Positions 1 through 7,876 of a stretch of 12,100 nucleotides of DNA are shown here, piece after piece. Every line of letters begins with the position of its first letter. The first letter of the stretch is position 1. The DNA is from Burkholderiales bacterium UBA2647 (GTDB taxonomy: Bacteria > Pseudomonadota > Gammaproteobacteria > Burkholderiales > Burkholderiaceae_E). Location: assembly GCA_002359635.1 (NCBI GenBank), contig DENJ01000051.1, forward strand, positions 7,682 through 19,781, in the 5' to 3' direction. The notes below the pieces were generated by a model that saw nothing but the letters and a program-made list of their open reading frames with translations, searched no databases and was not told the origin of the DNA. The position numbers and the translations under genes were made by a program.

Positions 1-122
1 CGAGTGCTCTGACGAGTACCACGGCGAGTGCTCAGGCATTGCCTGCCCGGGCCACGGCTGGCCAGCTACCCGATGCCAACCCGATGATTCTTGAGCACGT
101 GCTTCGCAAGGCCGAGCGTTAT

Positions 123-1379
123 ATGCCAAGCATAGCCAGGTCCACGGTTGTTGTTGGCTTATCGGGAGGTGTCGACTCGGCACTTGCTGCCTGGCTGTTA
201 AAGGCAATGGGCCATCAGGTCATCGGTCTTTTCATGAAGAATTGGGAAGACGATGACGACGATGCTTACTGCGCCACCAGACAGGATTGGCTCGATGCGG
301 CAAGCGTGGCCGATGTGTTGGGTATCGAAATCGAGGTGGTGAATTTTGCTGCTGACTATAAAGAGCGGGTTTTTGCTGAATTCTTGCGCGAATACCAGGC
401 TGGTCGAACCCCCAATCCTGATGTGCTTTGCAACGCTGAAATCAAGTTCAAAGCCTTTCTCGACCATGCGATGCAACTTGGTGCGCACTGGATTGCGACC
501 GGGCACTACGCGCGCACCGATCTCGTCGCGGACCAAGCTGCCTTCGCTGTGCAAGCTGCCTCAAGCGGACATTCGCCCTTGAATCGGCATGCGGCCTTAA
601 ATGAGCTTGACGCCTCAAATAAGTTTGACGCCTCAAGCACGAACCTTCCGGGCCCGCACTACCGTTTGCTCAAAGGGCTCGATGCCAGCAAAGACCAGAG
701 CTATTTTTTGCACCGGCTCAATCAAGCACAATTGGCACGCAGCCTTTTTCCGCTCGGCGGTTTGCATAAAACCCAAGTGCGGCTTGCAGCAAAGGCTTTG
801 GCTTTGCCCAACGCGGCAAAGAAAGACTCCACAGGTATTTGTTTTATCGGTGAGCGACCGTTCCGGGCTTTTTTGCAACGCTATTTGCCAAGCCGTCCGG
901 GTCCGATCCGGGAACCTTCGGGTCGTTGCCTGGGGCAGCACCATGGGCTTGCGTTTTATACCCTGGGACAGCGTAAAGGCCTGGGCATTGGCGGTGTACG
1001 CGAGCCTGGCGCTGCTGCACCAGGGATTCACCAACCCTGGTTTGTCGCCCGAAAAGATCTTGAAAGCAACACACTGTGGGTGGTCAAGGGCCATGACCAC
1101 CCCTGGCTGATGTCCGAGCAGCTGCAAGCGGGACAGTTGAGCTGGATCGCGCAGCCGCCGCTTGCTGAGGCCGCAGCCCAGGGCTTATTGACGGCAAAGA
1201 CACGTTACCGTCAAAGCGATGCACCGATCGAGGCCTTGCGGCTGGGCAAACCCGATTCGCTCGATTTGCATTTTCGAGATTCGCAATGGGCCATGACGCC
1301 GGGTCAATCGGCGGTGATTTATTGCGGTGAAACCTGTCTGGGTGGTGGCGTGATCGAATCTGCCGAGCAAACGCCTTGA
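123..1379 (+). CDS. mnmA: tRNA-specific 2-thiouridylase MnmA, with an unusual internal insertion
   Basis: MnmA uses ATP and a persulfide relay to put sulfur on U34 of tRNA Lys, Glu and Gln in the cytoplasm. Counting from the ATG at 123 (418 aa), the ATP-binding PP-loop SGGVDS is at residues 14-19. The family motif MKNWEDDDD follows at about 38-46. The nucleophile cysteine is in PDVLCN (Cys103) and the second catalytic cysteine in TGICF (Cys240). KDQSYFL and the C-terminal beta-barrel are present. The start is uncertain: the frame is open to the left window edge, with a TTG at 39 and an ATG at 84. I prefer 123 because it puts the PP-loop close to the N-terminus, as in relatives, and has AAGG 11 bases upstream. 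The protein is about 50 residues longer than E. coli MnmA (368 aa), mostly because of a low-complexity insertion encoded at about 516-665. Identity is certain; the start is not. Confidence 0.95.
   Translation: MPSIARSTVVVGLSGGVDSALAAWLLKAMGHQVIGLFMKNWEDDDDDAYCATRQDWLDAASVADVLGIEIEVVNFAADYKERVFAEFLREYQAGRTPNPDVLCNAEIKFKAFLDHAMQLGAHWIATGHYARTDLVADQAAFAVQAASSGHSPLNRHAALNELDASNKFDASSTNLPGPHYRLLKGLDASKDQSYFLHRLNQAQLARSLFPLGGLHKTQVRLAAKALALPNAAKKDSTGICFIGERPFRAFLQRYLPSRPGPIREPSGRCLGQHHGLAFYTLGQRKGLGIGGVREPGAAAPGIHQPWFVARKDLESNTLWVVKGHDHPWLMSEQLQAGQLSWIAQPPLAEAAAQGLLTAKTRYRQSDAPIEALRLGKPDSLDLHFRDSQWAMTPGQSAVIYCGETCLGGGVIESAEQTP
516..665 (+). repeat. Insertion in mnmA built partly from 18-bp-period tandem repeats
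   Basis: Between the conserved GHYAR and LLKGLD motifs, relatives have roughly ten residues; here there are about fifty. Inside it CAAGCTGCCT occurs at 534-543 and 552-561, and TTGACGCCTCAA at 607-618 and 625-636. Both pairs are exactly 18 bp apart and in frame, giving six-residue protein repeats (QAAFAV/QAASSG and LDASNK/FDASST). The second pair also resembles the native LDASKD encoded at 678-695. This looks like in-frame slippage expansion of a surface loop. The reading frame is preserved and all catalytic motifs remain, so the gene is probably functional. Confidence 0.75.
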
Positions 1380-1430
1380 GTTCTGCTTCGCTTTGGGTCA
1401 GACTGCGCCTCGGCAAGCGGGTGCGTAAGC

Positions 1431-1470
1431 ATTGCGTGCAGATTGAGGGGATTGCGTGCAGATTGAGGGC
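1431..1470 (+). repeat. 20-bp tandem duplication between mnmA and the next gene
   Basis: The unit ATTGCGTGCAGATTGAGGGG at 1431-1450 is followed directly by a copy at 1451-1470 that differs only in its last base (C for G). The period is not a multiple of three and the repeat lies in the 162-base gap between the mnmA stop and the ATG at 1542, consistent with noncoding DNA. No clear promoter or terminator could be recognised in the rest of this gap. The repeat could be a simple slippage product or a duplicated binding site. Confidence 0.9.
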
Positions 1471-1530
1471 GCCTGACGCGACGGGATCAAGGCATGGTGG
1501 TGCGCAAGCGCGCGACGATGCGGACACAAC

Positions 1531-1537
1531 AAGGAGG
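1531..1537 (+). promoter_or_regulatory. Strong Shine-Dalgarno that fixes the start of the glutamate-synthase-like gene
   Basis: AAGGAGG ends four bases before the ATG at 1542. It is the best ribosome binding site in the window and decides against the GTG at 1494, which would add 16 non-hydrophobic residues ahead of the membrane anchor. Confidence 0.85.
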
Positions 1538-1541
1538 GGAG

Positions 1542-3170
1542 ATGGCTTCGTTATCAAGATTTTGGGCCCTGGGTTTGGCGGGACTGTTGTGTTTGCTTGC
1601 GTCCATCGGGTGGATGTTTGGATGGTTGCACGGCTTTTTTGCCCTGTTTTTTGGTCTGCTCTTGCTGCTGGGGATTCGCGATGTGCGCCAAGAGCATCAC
1701 GCCGTATTGCGCAACTACCCGATCATTGGCCATTTTCGATTTTTGTTCGAGGAAATTCGCCCGGAAATCCGTCAATACTTTATTGAATCTGACACGGAGC
1801 GTGTGCCGTTTTCACGCGAGCAACGCGCCATTGTTTATCAACGCGCCAAAGGTGTGCTCGATAAGCGACCCTTTGGCAGCAAAGCGGATGTTTATGCCCC
1901 CGGCTACGAATGGATGAACCATTCGATCACGCCGACAAGAATCGCCAGTCACGACTTCAGGGTGTTGGTTGGCGGGAACCGCAAACAGCCCTACAGCCTG
2001 TCGCTTTTTAATATTTCTGCGATGAGTTTTGGTGCCTTGTCGCCCAACGCGGTTCTTGCGCTGAATAAGGGAGCCAAGCTCGGCGGTTTTGCGCACGATA
2101 CCGGTGAGGGCTCTGTTTCACGTTATCACCGGGAACCGGGTGGCGATTTGATTTGGGAACTGGGTTCGGGGTATTTCGGTGCGCGCAATCCTGATGGGAC
2201 TTTTAGCGAGGAGCGTTTCATGAAGAACGCACTCGACCCGCAGGTGAAAATGATTGAAATCAAAATGTCGCAGGGCGCCAAGCCTGGTCATGGCGGCGTG
2301 TTACCTGCTCCCAAGGTCACGCCTGAAATTGCCGAAGCAAGGGGCGTTGAGCCCTGGAAGACGGTTGAATCGCCGGCGAGTCATTCAGCGTTTTCTACGC
2401 CGATTGAGATGATGCATTTTATCGAACGATTAAGGAATTTATCGGGTGGTAAGCCCACCGGATTCAAACTTGCAATCGGTCACCCCTGGGAGTTTTTTGC
2501 CATCGTCAAGGCGATGCTTGAAACAGGGATCGTTCCAGATTTCATTGTTGTTGATGGTAAAGAAGGCGGCACTGGTGCAGCACCCGCTGAGTTTATGGAT
2601 CGCGCGGGAACGCCGATGTTGGATGGCTTAATGCTGGTTCACAACACCTTGGTGGGCGTCGGACTCCGAGATCAGATCCGGATTGGTGCAGCTGGCAAGA
2701 TCGTTACAGCTTTTGATATTGCGCGCACGCTGGCGCTGGGTGCCGATTGGTGTAATGCTGCTCGAGGTTTCATGTTTGCACTAGGCTGCATTCAGTCCCT
2801 AAGCTGCCATACCGACCGATGCCCGACAGGGGTTGCCACCCAAGACCCCTTGCGTCAGCGCGCGCTGGTGGTGCCTGATAAGGCGCAACGGGTTGTCCAG
2901 TTTCATCAAAACACCTTGGAGGCTTTGCGCGAACTGCTGCAGTCAGCAGGCTTGCAACAACCGAGTCAGTTGCGGCCCCATCACATCATGCACCGTAAAT
3001 CGGCAGAAACCATCCTACCCTTGTCCGAACTGCATCGTGTGCTCGAGCAAGGCGCGCTCTTGCAGCCTGATGGGGCCAGGCGATGCGGTAGTCCCTGGGA
3101 TCAGTGGTGGGAGCGGGCGCAGGCTGCGTATTTCCACCCGCTTCCGACCTCACAGGCTCGACCCCACTGA
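1542..3170 (+). CDS. Membrane-anchored FMN-binding glutamate synthase family protein
   Basis: This 542-residue protein carries the FMN-binding synthase domain of glutamate synthase without the N-terminal glutaminase domain of GltB. Residues 5-23 and 28-45 are hydrophobic and should form a two-helix membrane anchor. The TIM-barrel part shows SAMSFGALS (159-167), GEGS (188-191), QGAKPGHGG (244-252) and VDGKEGGTGAAP (337-348). A C-x5-C-x4-C set at Cys416, Cys422 and Cys427, followed by CPTGVATQ, matches the [3Fe-4S] ligands of GltB. FMN and an iron-sulfur cluster are therefore likely bound. Classical glutamate synthase would need ammonia delivery and an electron donor, neither of which is visible here, so the real substrate is unknown. 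The 3' end overlaps purB by one base. Family assignment is sure; the reaction is not known. Confidence 0.9.
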   Translation: MASLSRFWALGLAGLLCLLASIGWMFGWLHGFFALFFGLLLLLGIRDVRQEHHAVLRNYPIIGHFRFLFEEIRPEIRQYFIESDTERVPFSREQRAIVYQRAKGVLDKRPFGSKADVYAPGYEWMNHSITPTRIASHDFRVLVGGNRKQPYSLSLFNISAMSFGALSPNAVLALNKGAKLGGFAHDTGEGSVSRYHREPGGDLIWELGSGYFGARNPDGTFSEERFMKNALDPQVKMIEIKMSQGAKPGHGGVLPAPKVTPEIAEARGVEPWKTVESPASHSAFSTPIEMMHFIERLRNLSGGKPTGFKLAIGHPWEFFAIVKAMLETGIVPDFIVVDGKEGGTGAAPAEFMDRAGTPMLDGLMLVHNTLVGVGLRDQIRIGAAGKIVTAFDIARTLALGADWCNAARGFMFALGCIQSLSCHTDRCPTGVATQDPLRQRALVVPDKAQRVVQFHQNTLEALRELLQSAGLQQPSQLRPHHIMHRKSAETILPLSELHRVLEQGALLQPDGARRCGSPWDQWWERAQAAYFHPLPTSQARPH

Positions 3171-4552
3171 TGTCACTTGCTGCCTTTCGACTGCAAGCCC
3201 TTTCCCCGCTGGATGGCCGATACGCTTCAAAACTTGAAACGCTAGCCGCTTTGTTTTCTGAAGCGGGATTCATGGCTCATCGTGTGCGGGTCGAGATGGC
3301 CTGGCTCAAAGCCCTATGCCACTTTCGCTTGCCTGAGATGCCTGTGCTCGATCGCGACGATATCAAAGCCTTGGAGGCTATCGCGGTGGGTTTCGGACTC
3401 AAGCAGGCGGAACGCATCAAGGCGATCGAAGCGATCACCAATCATGATGTCAAGGCTGTCGAGTATTTTCTCAAGGAAGAAGTTGCAAAGCTTCATGCGC
3501 AACACCCGAGGCTTGCCCAGGCCGCTGAATTTATTCATTTCGCCTGTACCAGCGAGGACATCAATAACACCTCCTACGCCCTAATGCTCAAGGCGGCACG
3601 TGAGGATGTGATGCTCGCTAAGCTCGAACACTTGATGGCTCAACTGCAAGCGATGGCCCATGCTTACGCGGCTATACCCATGCTTTCCCGCACCCATGGT
3701 CAGGCGGCGACACCAAGCACCCTGGGTAAGGAGATGGCCAATGTTCATGAGCGTTTGCGCAGAGCCAAGGCACAGTGGGTCGCGGTAAGTCCACTGGCCA
3801 AAATGAACGGGGCGGTTGGTAACTTCAACGCACACTTGGCTGCCTATCCGGAGGTTGATTGGGAGGCGCTCGCGAAATGGGTGCTTGACGGCTTTGGGCT
3901 TGAGCAAAACACACATAGCATCCAGATCGAGCCTCATGACTGGATGTCGGCTTATTTCGATGCCGTCGCACGAATCAATGCCATCGTGATCGACCTTGAT
4001 CGCGACCTATGGGGCTATGTATCGCTTGGCTATTTCAGGCAGCGCACCAAAGCAGGTGAAATCGGTTCATCGACCATGCCACACAAGGTCAATCCAATTG
4101 ATTTTGAGAATTCCGAAGGCAACCTAGGCGTCGCAAATGCGCTCTTGCGACATCTGTCAGAAAAATTGCCGATTTCTCGATGGCAGCGCGATCTCACCGA
4201 TTCAACGGTCTTGAGAAATGTGGGTATCGCACTGGGGTATAGCCTGCTCGCTTGGGATAGCTGTTCGCGAGGGCTCGATAAGCTTGAAGTCGATAAGCTG
4301 CGCCTTGAACAGGACTTGGCGGCGAACTGGGAGGTTTTGGCGGAACCGATTCAAACCGTGATGCGACGCTGGGGCGTTGAGCAGGCCTACGAACAATTAA
4401 AAGAACTCAGCCGTGGCAAACGTTTAAGTGCTCAGGACTTACAGGATTTCATCGCTGCCTTAGCCATACCCGAGTCCGAAAAAGCGCGCTTGCTAGCCAT
4501 GAGCCCTGCTAGCTACACCGGTATGGCCGAGGCGCTTGCAAGAAGGGTTTGA
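3170..4552 (+). CDS. purB: Adenylosuccinate lyase
   Basis: PurB cleaves SAICAR to AICAR and adenylosuccinate to AMP, releasing fumarate in both cases; it acts twice in purine synthesis as a cytoplasmic homotetramer. The 460 residues match the long proteobacterial form (E. coli 456). Visible motifs are LSPLDGRY (11-18), TSEDINNT (127-134), RTHGQAA around the catalytic histidine (His176), and the fumarase/lyase signature GSSTMPHKVNP (299-309), whose loop serine (300 or 301) is the expected catalytic base. THGQAA replaces the commoner THGQPA, a mild change. The start at 3170 shares its A with the upstream TGA. No Shine-Dalgarno precedes it, so translation probably depends on coupling to the upstream gene. 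An upstream GTG at 3104 would add residues not found in relatives. Confidence 0.97.
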   Translation: MSLAAFRLQALSPLDGRYASKLETLAALFSEAGFMAHRVRVEMAWLKALCHFRLPEMPVLDRDDIKALEAIAVGFGLKQAERIKAIEAITNHDVKAVEYFLKEEVAKLHAQHPRLAQAAEFIHFACTSEDINNTSYALMLKAAREDVMLAKLEHLMAQLQAMAHAYAAIPMLSRTHGQAATPSTLGKEMANVHERLRRAKAQWVAVSPLAKMNGAVGNFNAHLAAYPEVDWEALAKWVLDGFGLEQNTHSIQIEPHDWMSAYFDAVARINAIVIDLDRDLWGYVSLGYFRQRTKAGEIGSSTMPHKVNPIDFENSEGNLGVANALLRHLSEKLPISRWQRDLTDSTVLRNVGIALGYSLLAWDSCSRGLDKLEVDKLRLEQDLAANWEVLAEPIQTVMRRWGVEQAYEQLKELSRGKRLSAQDLQDFIAALAIPESEKARLLAMSPASYTGMAEALARRV

Positions 4553-4558
4553 CGCTTT

Positions 4559-4617
4559 ACCTCAGCTTGCTTTGCTGCTCGACGCGACGCGGTACTGTTC
4601 ATTCTTGCGTCTGAGGT
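4559..4617. terminator. Weak candidate bidirectional terminator between purB and secF
   Basis: The 79-base gap between the converging purB and secF stops contains the inverted repeat ACCTCAG (4559-4565) and CTGAGGT (4611-4617). Inside it, a GACGC direct repeat (4581-4590) could also pair with GCGTC at 4607-4611. The loop is long and no clean T-run follows on either strand, so the position suggests a terminator more than the sequence does. Confidence 0.25.
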
Positions 4618-4631
4618 GGTGAACCAGGGAT

Positions 4632-5570
4632 TTAAGGCACCAGTTCAAACGCGTCGTCTTTCTTTTTGACTGGTTTGACCAGGTCTTCGCGCTTGATGCC
4701 AAGCCACATCGCCATCGCTGCGGCAACAAAAACCGAGGAATAAATACCGAAGACGATGCCAATCGTAAGTGCCAGCGCAAAGTAAAAAAGCGCAGGGCCG
4801 CCGAATACCAGCATGGAAACAACCATCATTTCGGTACTCAAATGGGTGATGATGGTTCTTGAAGCCGTCGCGGTAATCGCGTTATCGATCACTTCGCTTG
4901 GCGATGCTTTTCGCATTTTTCTGAAGTTTTCACGAATACGATCAAAAATCACAACCGATTCGTTAACCGAGTAACCCAGTACTGCCAGCACTGCGGCAAG
5001 TACGGCAAGACTGAACTCCCACTGAAAGGCAGCAAAAAAGCCGAGGATAATCACCACATCATGCAGGTTTGCCACGATGGCGGCAACAGCGAATTTCCAT
5101 TCAAAACGAATGGCCAGGTAAATCATGATCCCGATCACCACGAACAGCAGCGCCATGGCGCCATCGGCTGCGAGCTCACTGCCAACCTGCGGGCCAACGA
5201 ATTCGACCCGCCTTAACTGCGCCTGAGGGTCAACACGCTTGACCGCAGCCATTGCCTTGTCGCTTTGTTGCGATGCGTTTTCACCTTTTGCAAGCGGCAG
5301 TCGAATCAGCACATCACGCGACGAGCCAAAGTTTTGCACCTGCGCTTCGGCGTAGCCGAGCGTGCCAACGGCCAGCCTGATTTTCTCGAGGTCTGGCGCT
5401 TGAGCATGGCTCACTTCCATCACGGTGCCGCCGGTAAATTCAATCGACAGATGCAGGCCTCGGGTAGCTAGAAAAAAGACTGCAACGGCGAAGGTGGCAA
5501 AAGAGATCAAGTTAAAGATCAGCGCATGCCGCATAAAAGGAATATCGCGCTTGATTCTGAAGAATTCCAT
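4632..5570 (-). CDS. secF: Protein translocase subunit SecF
   Basis: SecF pairs with SecD in the inner membrane and uses the proton gradient to help pull secreted proteins off SecYEG. The 312-residue product starts with MEFFRIKRDI and has a first membrane helix at about 15-35. A periplasmic domain then begins with the conserved FTGGTVMEV (45-53). Five further helices follow between about 135 and 290, including the family motif GYSVNESVVIFDRIREN (199-215). The motif before FTGG reads LSIE where LSVD or LGID is usual. The start at 5570 is supported by AAGGGA six bases upstream; the open frame continues to 5696 but that part lies inside secD. The gene follows the secD stop by 17 bases, so it is in the same operon. 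The tail is lysine-rich with acidic residues and ends ELVP. Confidence 0.97.
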   Translation of the reverse strand: MEFFRIKRDIPFMRHALIFNLISFATFAVAVFFLATRGLHLSIEFTGGTVMEVSHAQAPDLEKIRLAVGTLGYAEAQVQNFGSSRDVLIRLPLAKGENASQQSDKAMAAVKRVDPQAQLRRVEFVGPQVGSELAADGAMALLFVVIGIMIYLAIRFEWKFAVAAIVANLHDVVIILGFFAAFQWEFSLAVLAAVLAVLGYSVNESVVIFDRIRENFRKMRKASPSEVIDNAITATASRTIITHLSTEMMVVSMLVFGGPALFYFALALTIGIVFGIYSSVFVAAAMAMWLGIKREDLVKPVKKKDDAFELVP

Positions 5571-5587
5571 GTTTTCCCTTAGGCGCT

Positions 5588-7423
5588 TTAGCCGATCGAA
5601 AGTTTGGCGAGTTTGCGTCTTGAGCCATACCAGGCCGCAACCAAGCCTCGCGAAAAAAAGACCGCCGAAAACATCGAGGTCAAGATGCCCAGACAATGGA
5701 CAACCGCAAAACCACGAACCGGACCCGAACCGAAGACAAGCAGGGCGATACCGGCAATCAGCGTGGTGATGTTGGAATCTAAAATGGTGTCCCAGGCACG
5801 GTCATAGCCCGCACTAATGGCTGCCTGCGGCGAGGCGCCGTTGCGCAATTCTTCGCGAATCCGCTCATTAATCAGCACATTGGCATCAATCGCCATGCCC
5901 AGTGTCAGCGCTATCGCCGCGATCCCAGGCAAGGTCAGGGTGGCTTGCAACAGCGACAAAACCGCGACCAAGAGCAACAAATTCGTGGCGAGAGCCAACG
6001 ATGAAATGACACCAAAAAGCAGGTAATAAATCACCATGAAGCTGGTCACTGCAAGAAAGCCCCACAGGGTTGAGTGAAAGCCCTTGCTGATGTTTTCAGC
6101 GCCCAGGGAGGGCCCGATGGTTCTTTCCTCGATGATTTCCATCGGCGCAGCAAGTGATCCTGCACGCAACAGCAAGGCGACATCATTGGCCTCTTCGGTG
6201 GTCATACGGCCTGAAATCTGCACACGACCGCCACCGATTTCGCTGCGGATCACTGGCGCCGTGACCACTTCGCCCTTGGCTTTTTCCACAAGCAAAATGG
6301 CCATACGCCTGCCGATGTTTTCACGGGTGACATCGCGAAAAATGCGTGCACCCTTGGCATCGAGGCTCAGATGGACCGCGGGCTCTTGGGTGTTTGAATC
6401 AAAGCCTGCCTGCGCGTCAGTGAGGTTATCGCCCGTGAGGATCACTTGTTTTCGTACCATCACCGGCACGCCGCCCCGCTCAAGGTAGCGTTCGCAGCCA
6501 AAGGGGACCGTGCCTGCGCTGATCGAGGCGATTTCCTCGGGTGAGTCGCAGACCATGCGGACCTCCAAGGTGGCGGTGCGGCCCAAAATATCTTTTGCTT
6601 TGGCGGTGTCTTGAACGCCGGGCAATTGCACCACAATCCGATCGTTGCCTTGTTGCGCAATGATTGGCTCGGCAACGCCGAGTTCGTTGATGCGGTTATT
6701 CAAGGTGCTGATGTTTTGCTTGAGCGCATTTTCCATCGCCCGTTTTTCAGCCTCTGGCTTGAGCTTGCCGATCAGTGCAAGCGAATCACCCTCACCGAGC
6801 GTAACCCAGTCAACATCGCTTAGGCTCTCGCGTACAAGGACCAATGATTTGCCGCGGGTGTCGAGGTCACGGAAACTCACCCGAATCGATTCGGCTTCAC
6901 GGCTGATGCCGGCATGGCGCAGGTTCTTGTCACGCAAAAGGCTTCGAACATCGCCAGCCAATGCGTCATAACGTTTGATCGCCGCCTGTTTTAAATCCAC
7001 CTGCAGCAGGAAATGAACACCGCCGCGCAGATCAAGGCCCAGATACATTGGCAGGGCGCGCAATTCGCTCAGCCAACGCGGTGATGCTGACAGTAGATTC
7101 AGGGCGACGACAAAGGCTGGATCGTTGGCGTCAGGATTCAGACTGCGCTGTAGCGCATCCTTGGCCTTCAGTTGTTGATCGGTGTCGGCAAGTCTCACGC
7201 GGATGGAGTTGGCTTCGATAAAAACACCGCGATCCTGCACACCCGCTTGGCTGAGCGTCTGTCGGATTCGATCGCCGATGTCACTACCAAGCTTTACGGT
7301 CGCCTTAGCCGCTGAAACCTGCACCGCGGGGGCTTCGCCGAAAAAATTCGGCAAGGTGTAGAGCAAGCCCAGGCAAAACGCCATACCCATGAGCACATAC
7401 TTCCATAAGGGATAACGGTTCAT
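5588..7423 (-). CDS. secD: Protein translocase subunit SecD
   Basis: SecD is the larger partner of SecF in the proton-driven accessory complex of the Sec translocon. The 611 residues match the family (E. coli 615). It begins MNRYPLWKY with a membrane helix at about 9-26. The periplasmic P1 domain includes the D1 motif YLGLDLRGGVHFLLQVD (127-143). The segment ALLLRAGSLAAPMEIIEERTIGPSLG (416-441) leads into the membrane part. Five C-terminal helices follow, with the essential-type motif GMAIDANVLINERIREE (509-525); its aspartate corresponds to the one needed for function in E. coli. The C-terminal helix region is typical. Shine-Dalgarno complementarity near the start is poor, the nearest purine stretch (AAGAAAG) being about 13 bases away. 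yajC ends 45 bases upstream. Confidence 0.97.
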   Translation of the reverse strand: MNRYPLWKYVLMGMAFCLGLLYTLPNFFGEAPAVQVSAAKATVKLGSDIGDRIRQTLSQAGVQDRGVFIEANSIRVRLADTDQQLKAKDALQRSLNPDANDPAFVVALNLLSASPRWLSELRALPMYLGLDLRGGVHFLLQVDLKQAAIKRYDALAGDVRSLLRDKNLRHAGISREAESIRVSFRDLDTRGKSLVLVRESLSDVDWVTLGEGDSLALIGKLKPEAEKRAMENALKQNISTLNNRINELGVAEPIIAQQGNDRIVVQLPGVQDTAKAKDILGRTATLEVRMVCDSPEEIASISAGTVPFGCERYLERGGVPVMVRKQVILTGDNLTDAQAGFDSNTQEPAVHLSLDAKGARIFRDVTRENIGRRMAILLVEKAKGEVVTAPVIRSEIGGGRVQISGRMTTEEANDVALLLRAGSLAAPMEIIEERTIGPSLGAENISKGFHSTLWGFLAVTSFMVIYYLLFGVISSLALATNLLLLVAVLSLLQATLTLPGIAAIALTLGMAIDANVLINERIREELRNGASPQAAISAGYDRAWDTILDSNITTLIAGIALLVFGSGPVRGFAVVHCLGILTSMFSAVFFSRGLVAAWYGSRRKLAKLSIG

Positions 7424-7468
7424 GAGATGAGCGCTTTCTTGCCTGCTCGCCTTACAGCAAGCGAGGCG

Positions 7469-7810
7469 TTAAATGGACTTGATGGTGCCAATCGGCAATA
7501 AGGCAGTGACCGCCTGCTTTTGCACATGCATCTCGACGCTTTGTTCGCCGTGCTTGGCCACTTCAATACTCACATAAGCGTCGCCCACTTTGGTGACTTT
7601 CGCAACCAGTCCGCCAGCGGTAATAACTTCGTCGCCCTTTTTGAGGGTTTCGATCATTTGACGATGCTCTTTGTTGCGCTTCATTTGCGGCCGAATCATC
7701 AGAAAATAAAGCACAACAAACATCAAGATGATGGGTAGAAAACCCATGAGTTGTTGCTCGAAACTTGCCGCTCCCGCGGCTTGCGCATAGGCATTCGAAA
7801 TCCACATCAT
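7469..7810 (-). CDS. yajC: Preprotein translocase subunit YajC
   Basis: YajC is a small single-pass inner-membrane protein that associates with SecDF and the Sec holo-translocon; it is usually dispensable. The 113 residues have a short N-terminal part (AYAQAAG), one strong hydrophobic helix at about 23-42 (MGFLPIILMFVVLYFLMIRP), and a basic stretch QMKRNKEHRQM. A small cytoplasmic beta domain with LKKGDEVITAGGLVAKV then follows, all diagnostic. The start has two adjacent ATG codons (7810 and 7807). TTGGAG lies four bases before the first and seven before the second, so either could be used. It sits between tgt and secD in the usual order. Confidence 0.97.
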   Translation of the reverse strand: MMWISNAYAQAAGAASFEQQLMGFLPIILMFVVLYFLMIRPQMKRNKEHRQMIETLKKGDEVITAGGLVAKVTKVGDAYVSIEVAKHGEQSVEMHVQKQAVTALLPIGTIKSI

Positions 7811-7876
7811 TCAACTCCAAGGGTGCTTCACAAGCATGAAAACCCATAAGTATATCCAGCGAGGGCCTTAAAGCCG

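Noticed and set aside
1..122. Possible longer mnmA or the tail of an upstream gene
   Set aside because: The mnmA frame is open to the left edge, another frame ends at a TGA at 10-12, and a third stays open to about 93. None gives recognisable protein sequence in so short a stretch, so no partial gene is called.
1376..1786. 136-residue open frame between mnmA and the synthase-like gene
   Set aside because: It crosses the 20-bp duplication out of codon phase and then overlaps the N-terminus of a gene with a strong ribosome site. The composition looks like a shadow frame.
7441..7467. CTCGC/GCGAG inverted repeat between yajC and secD
   Set aside because: The stem is five base pairs with a ten-base loop and no T-run, and such repeats are common by chance. 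It is not called as a terminator within an operon.
7849..7854. TATACT (minus strand) in the tgt-yajC gap as a promoter for yajC-secDF
   Set aside because: The -10 is good, but no hexamer resembling TTGACA lies 16-18 bases upstream.
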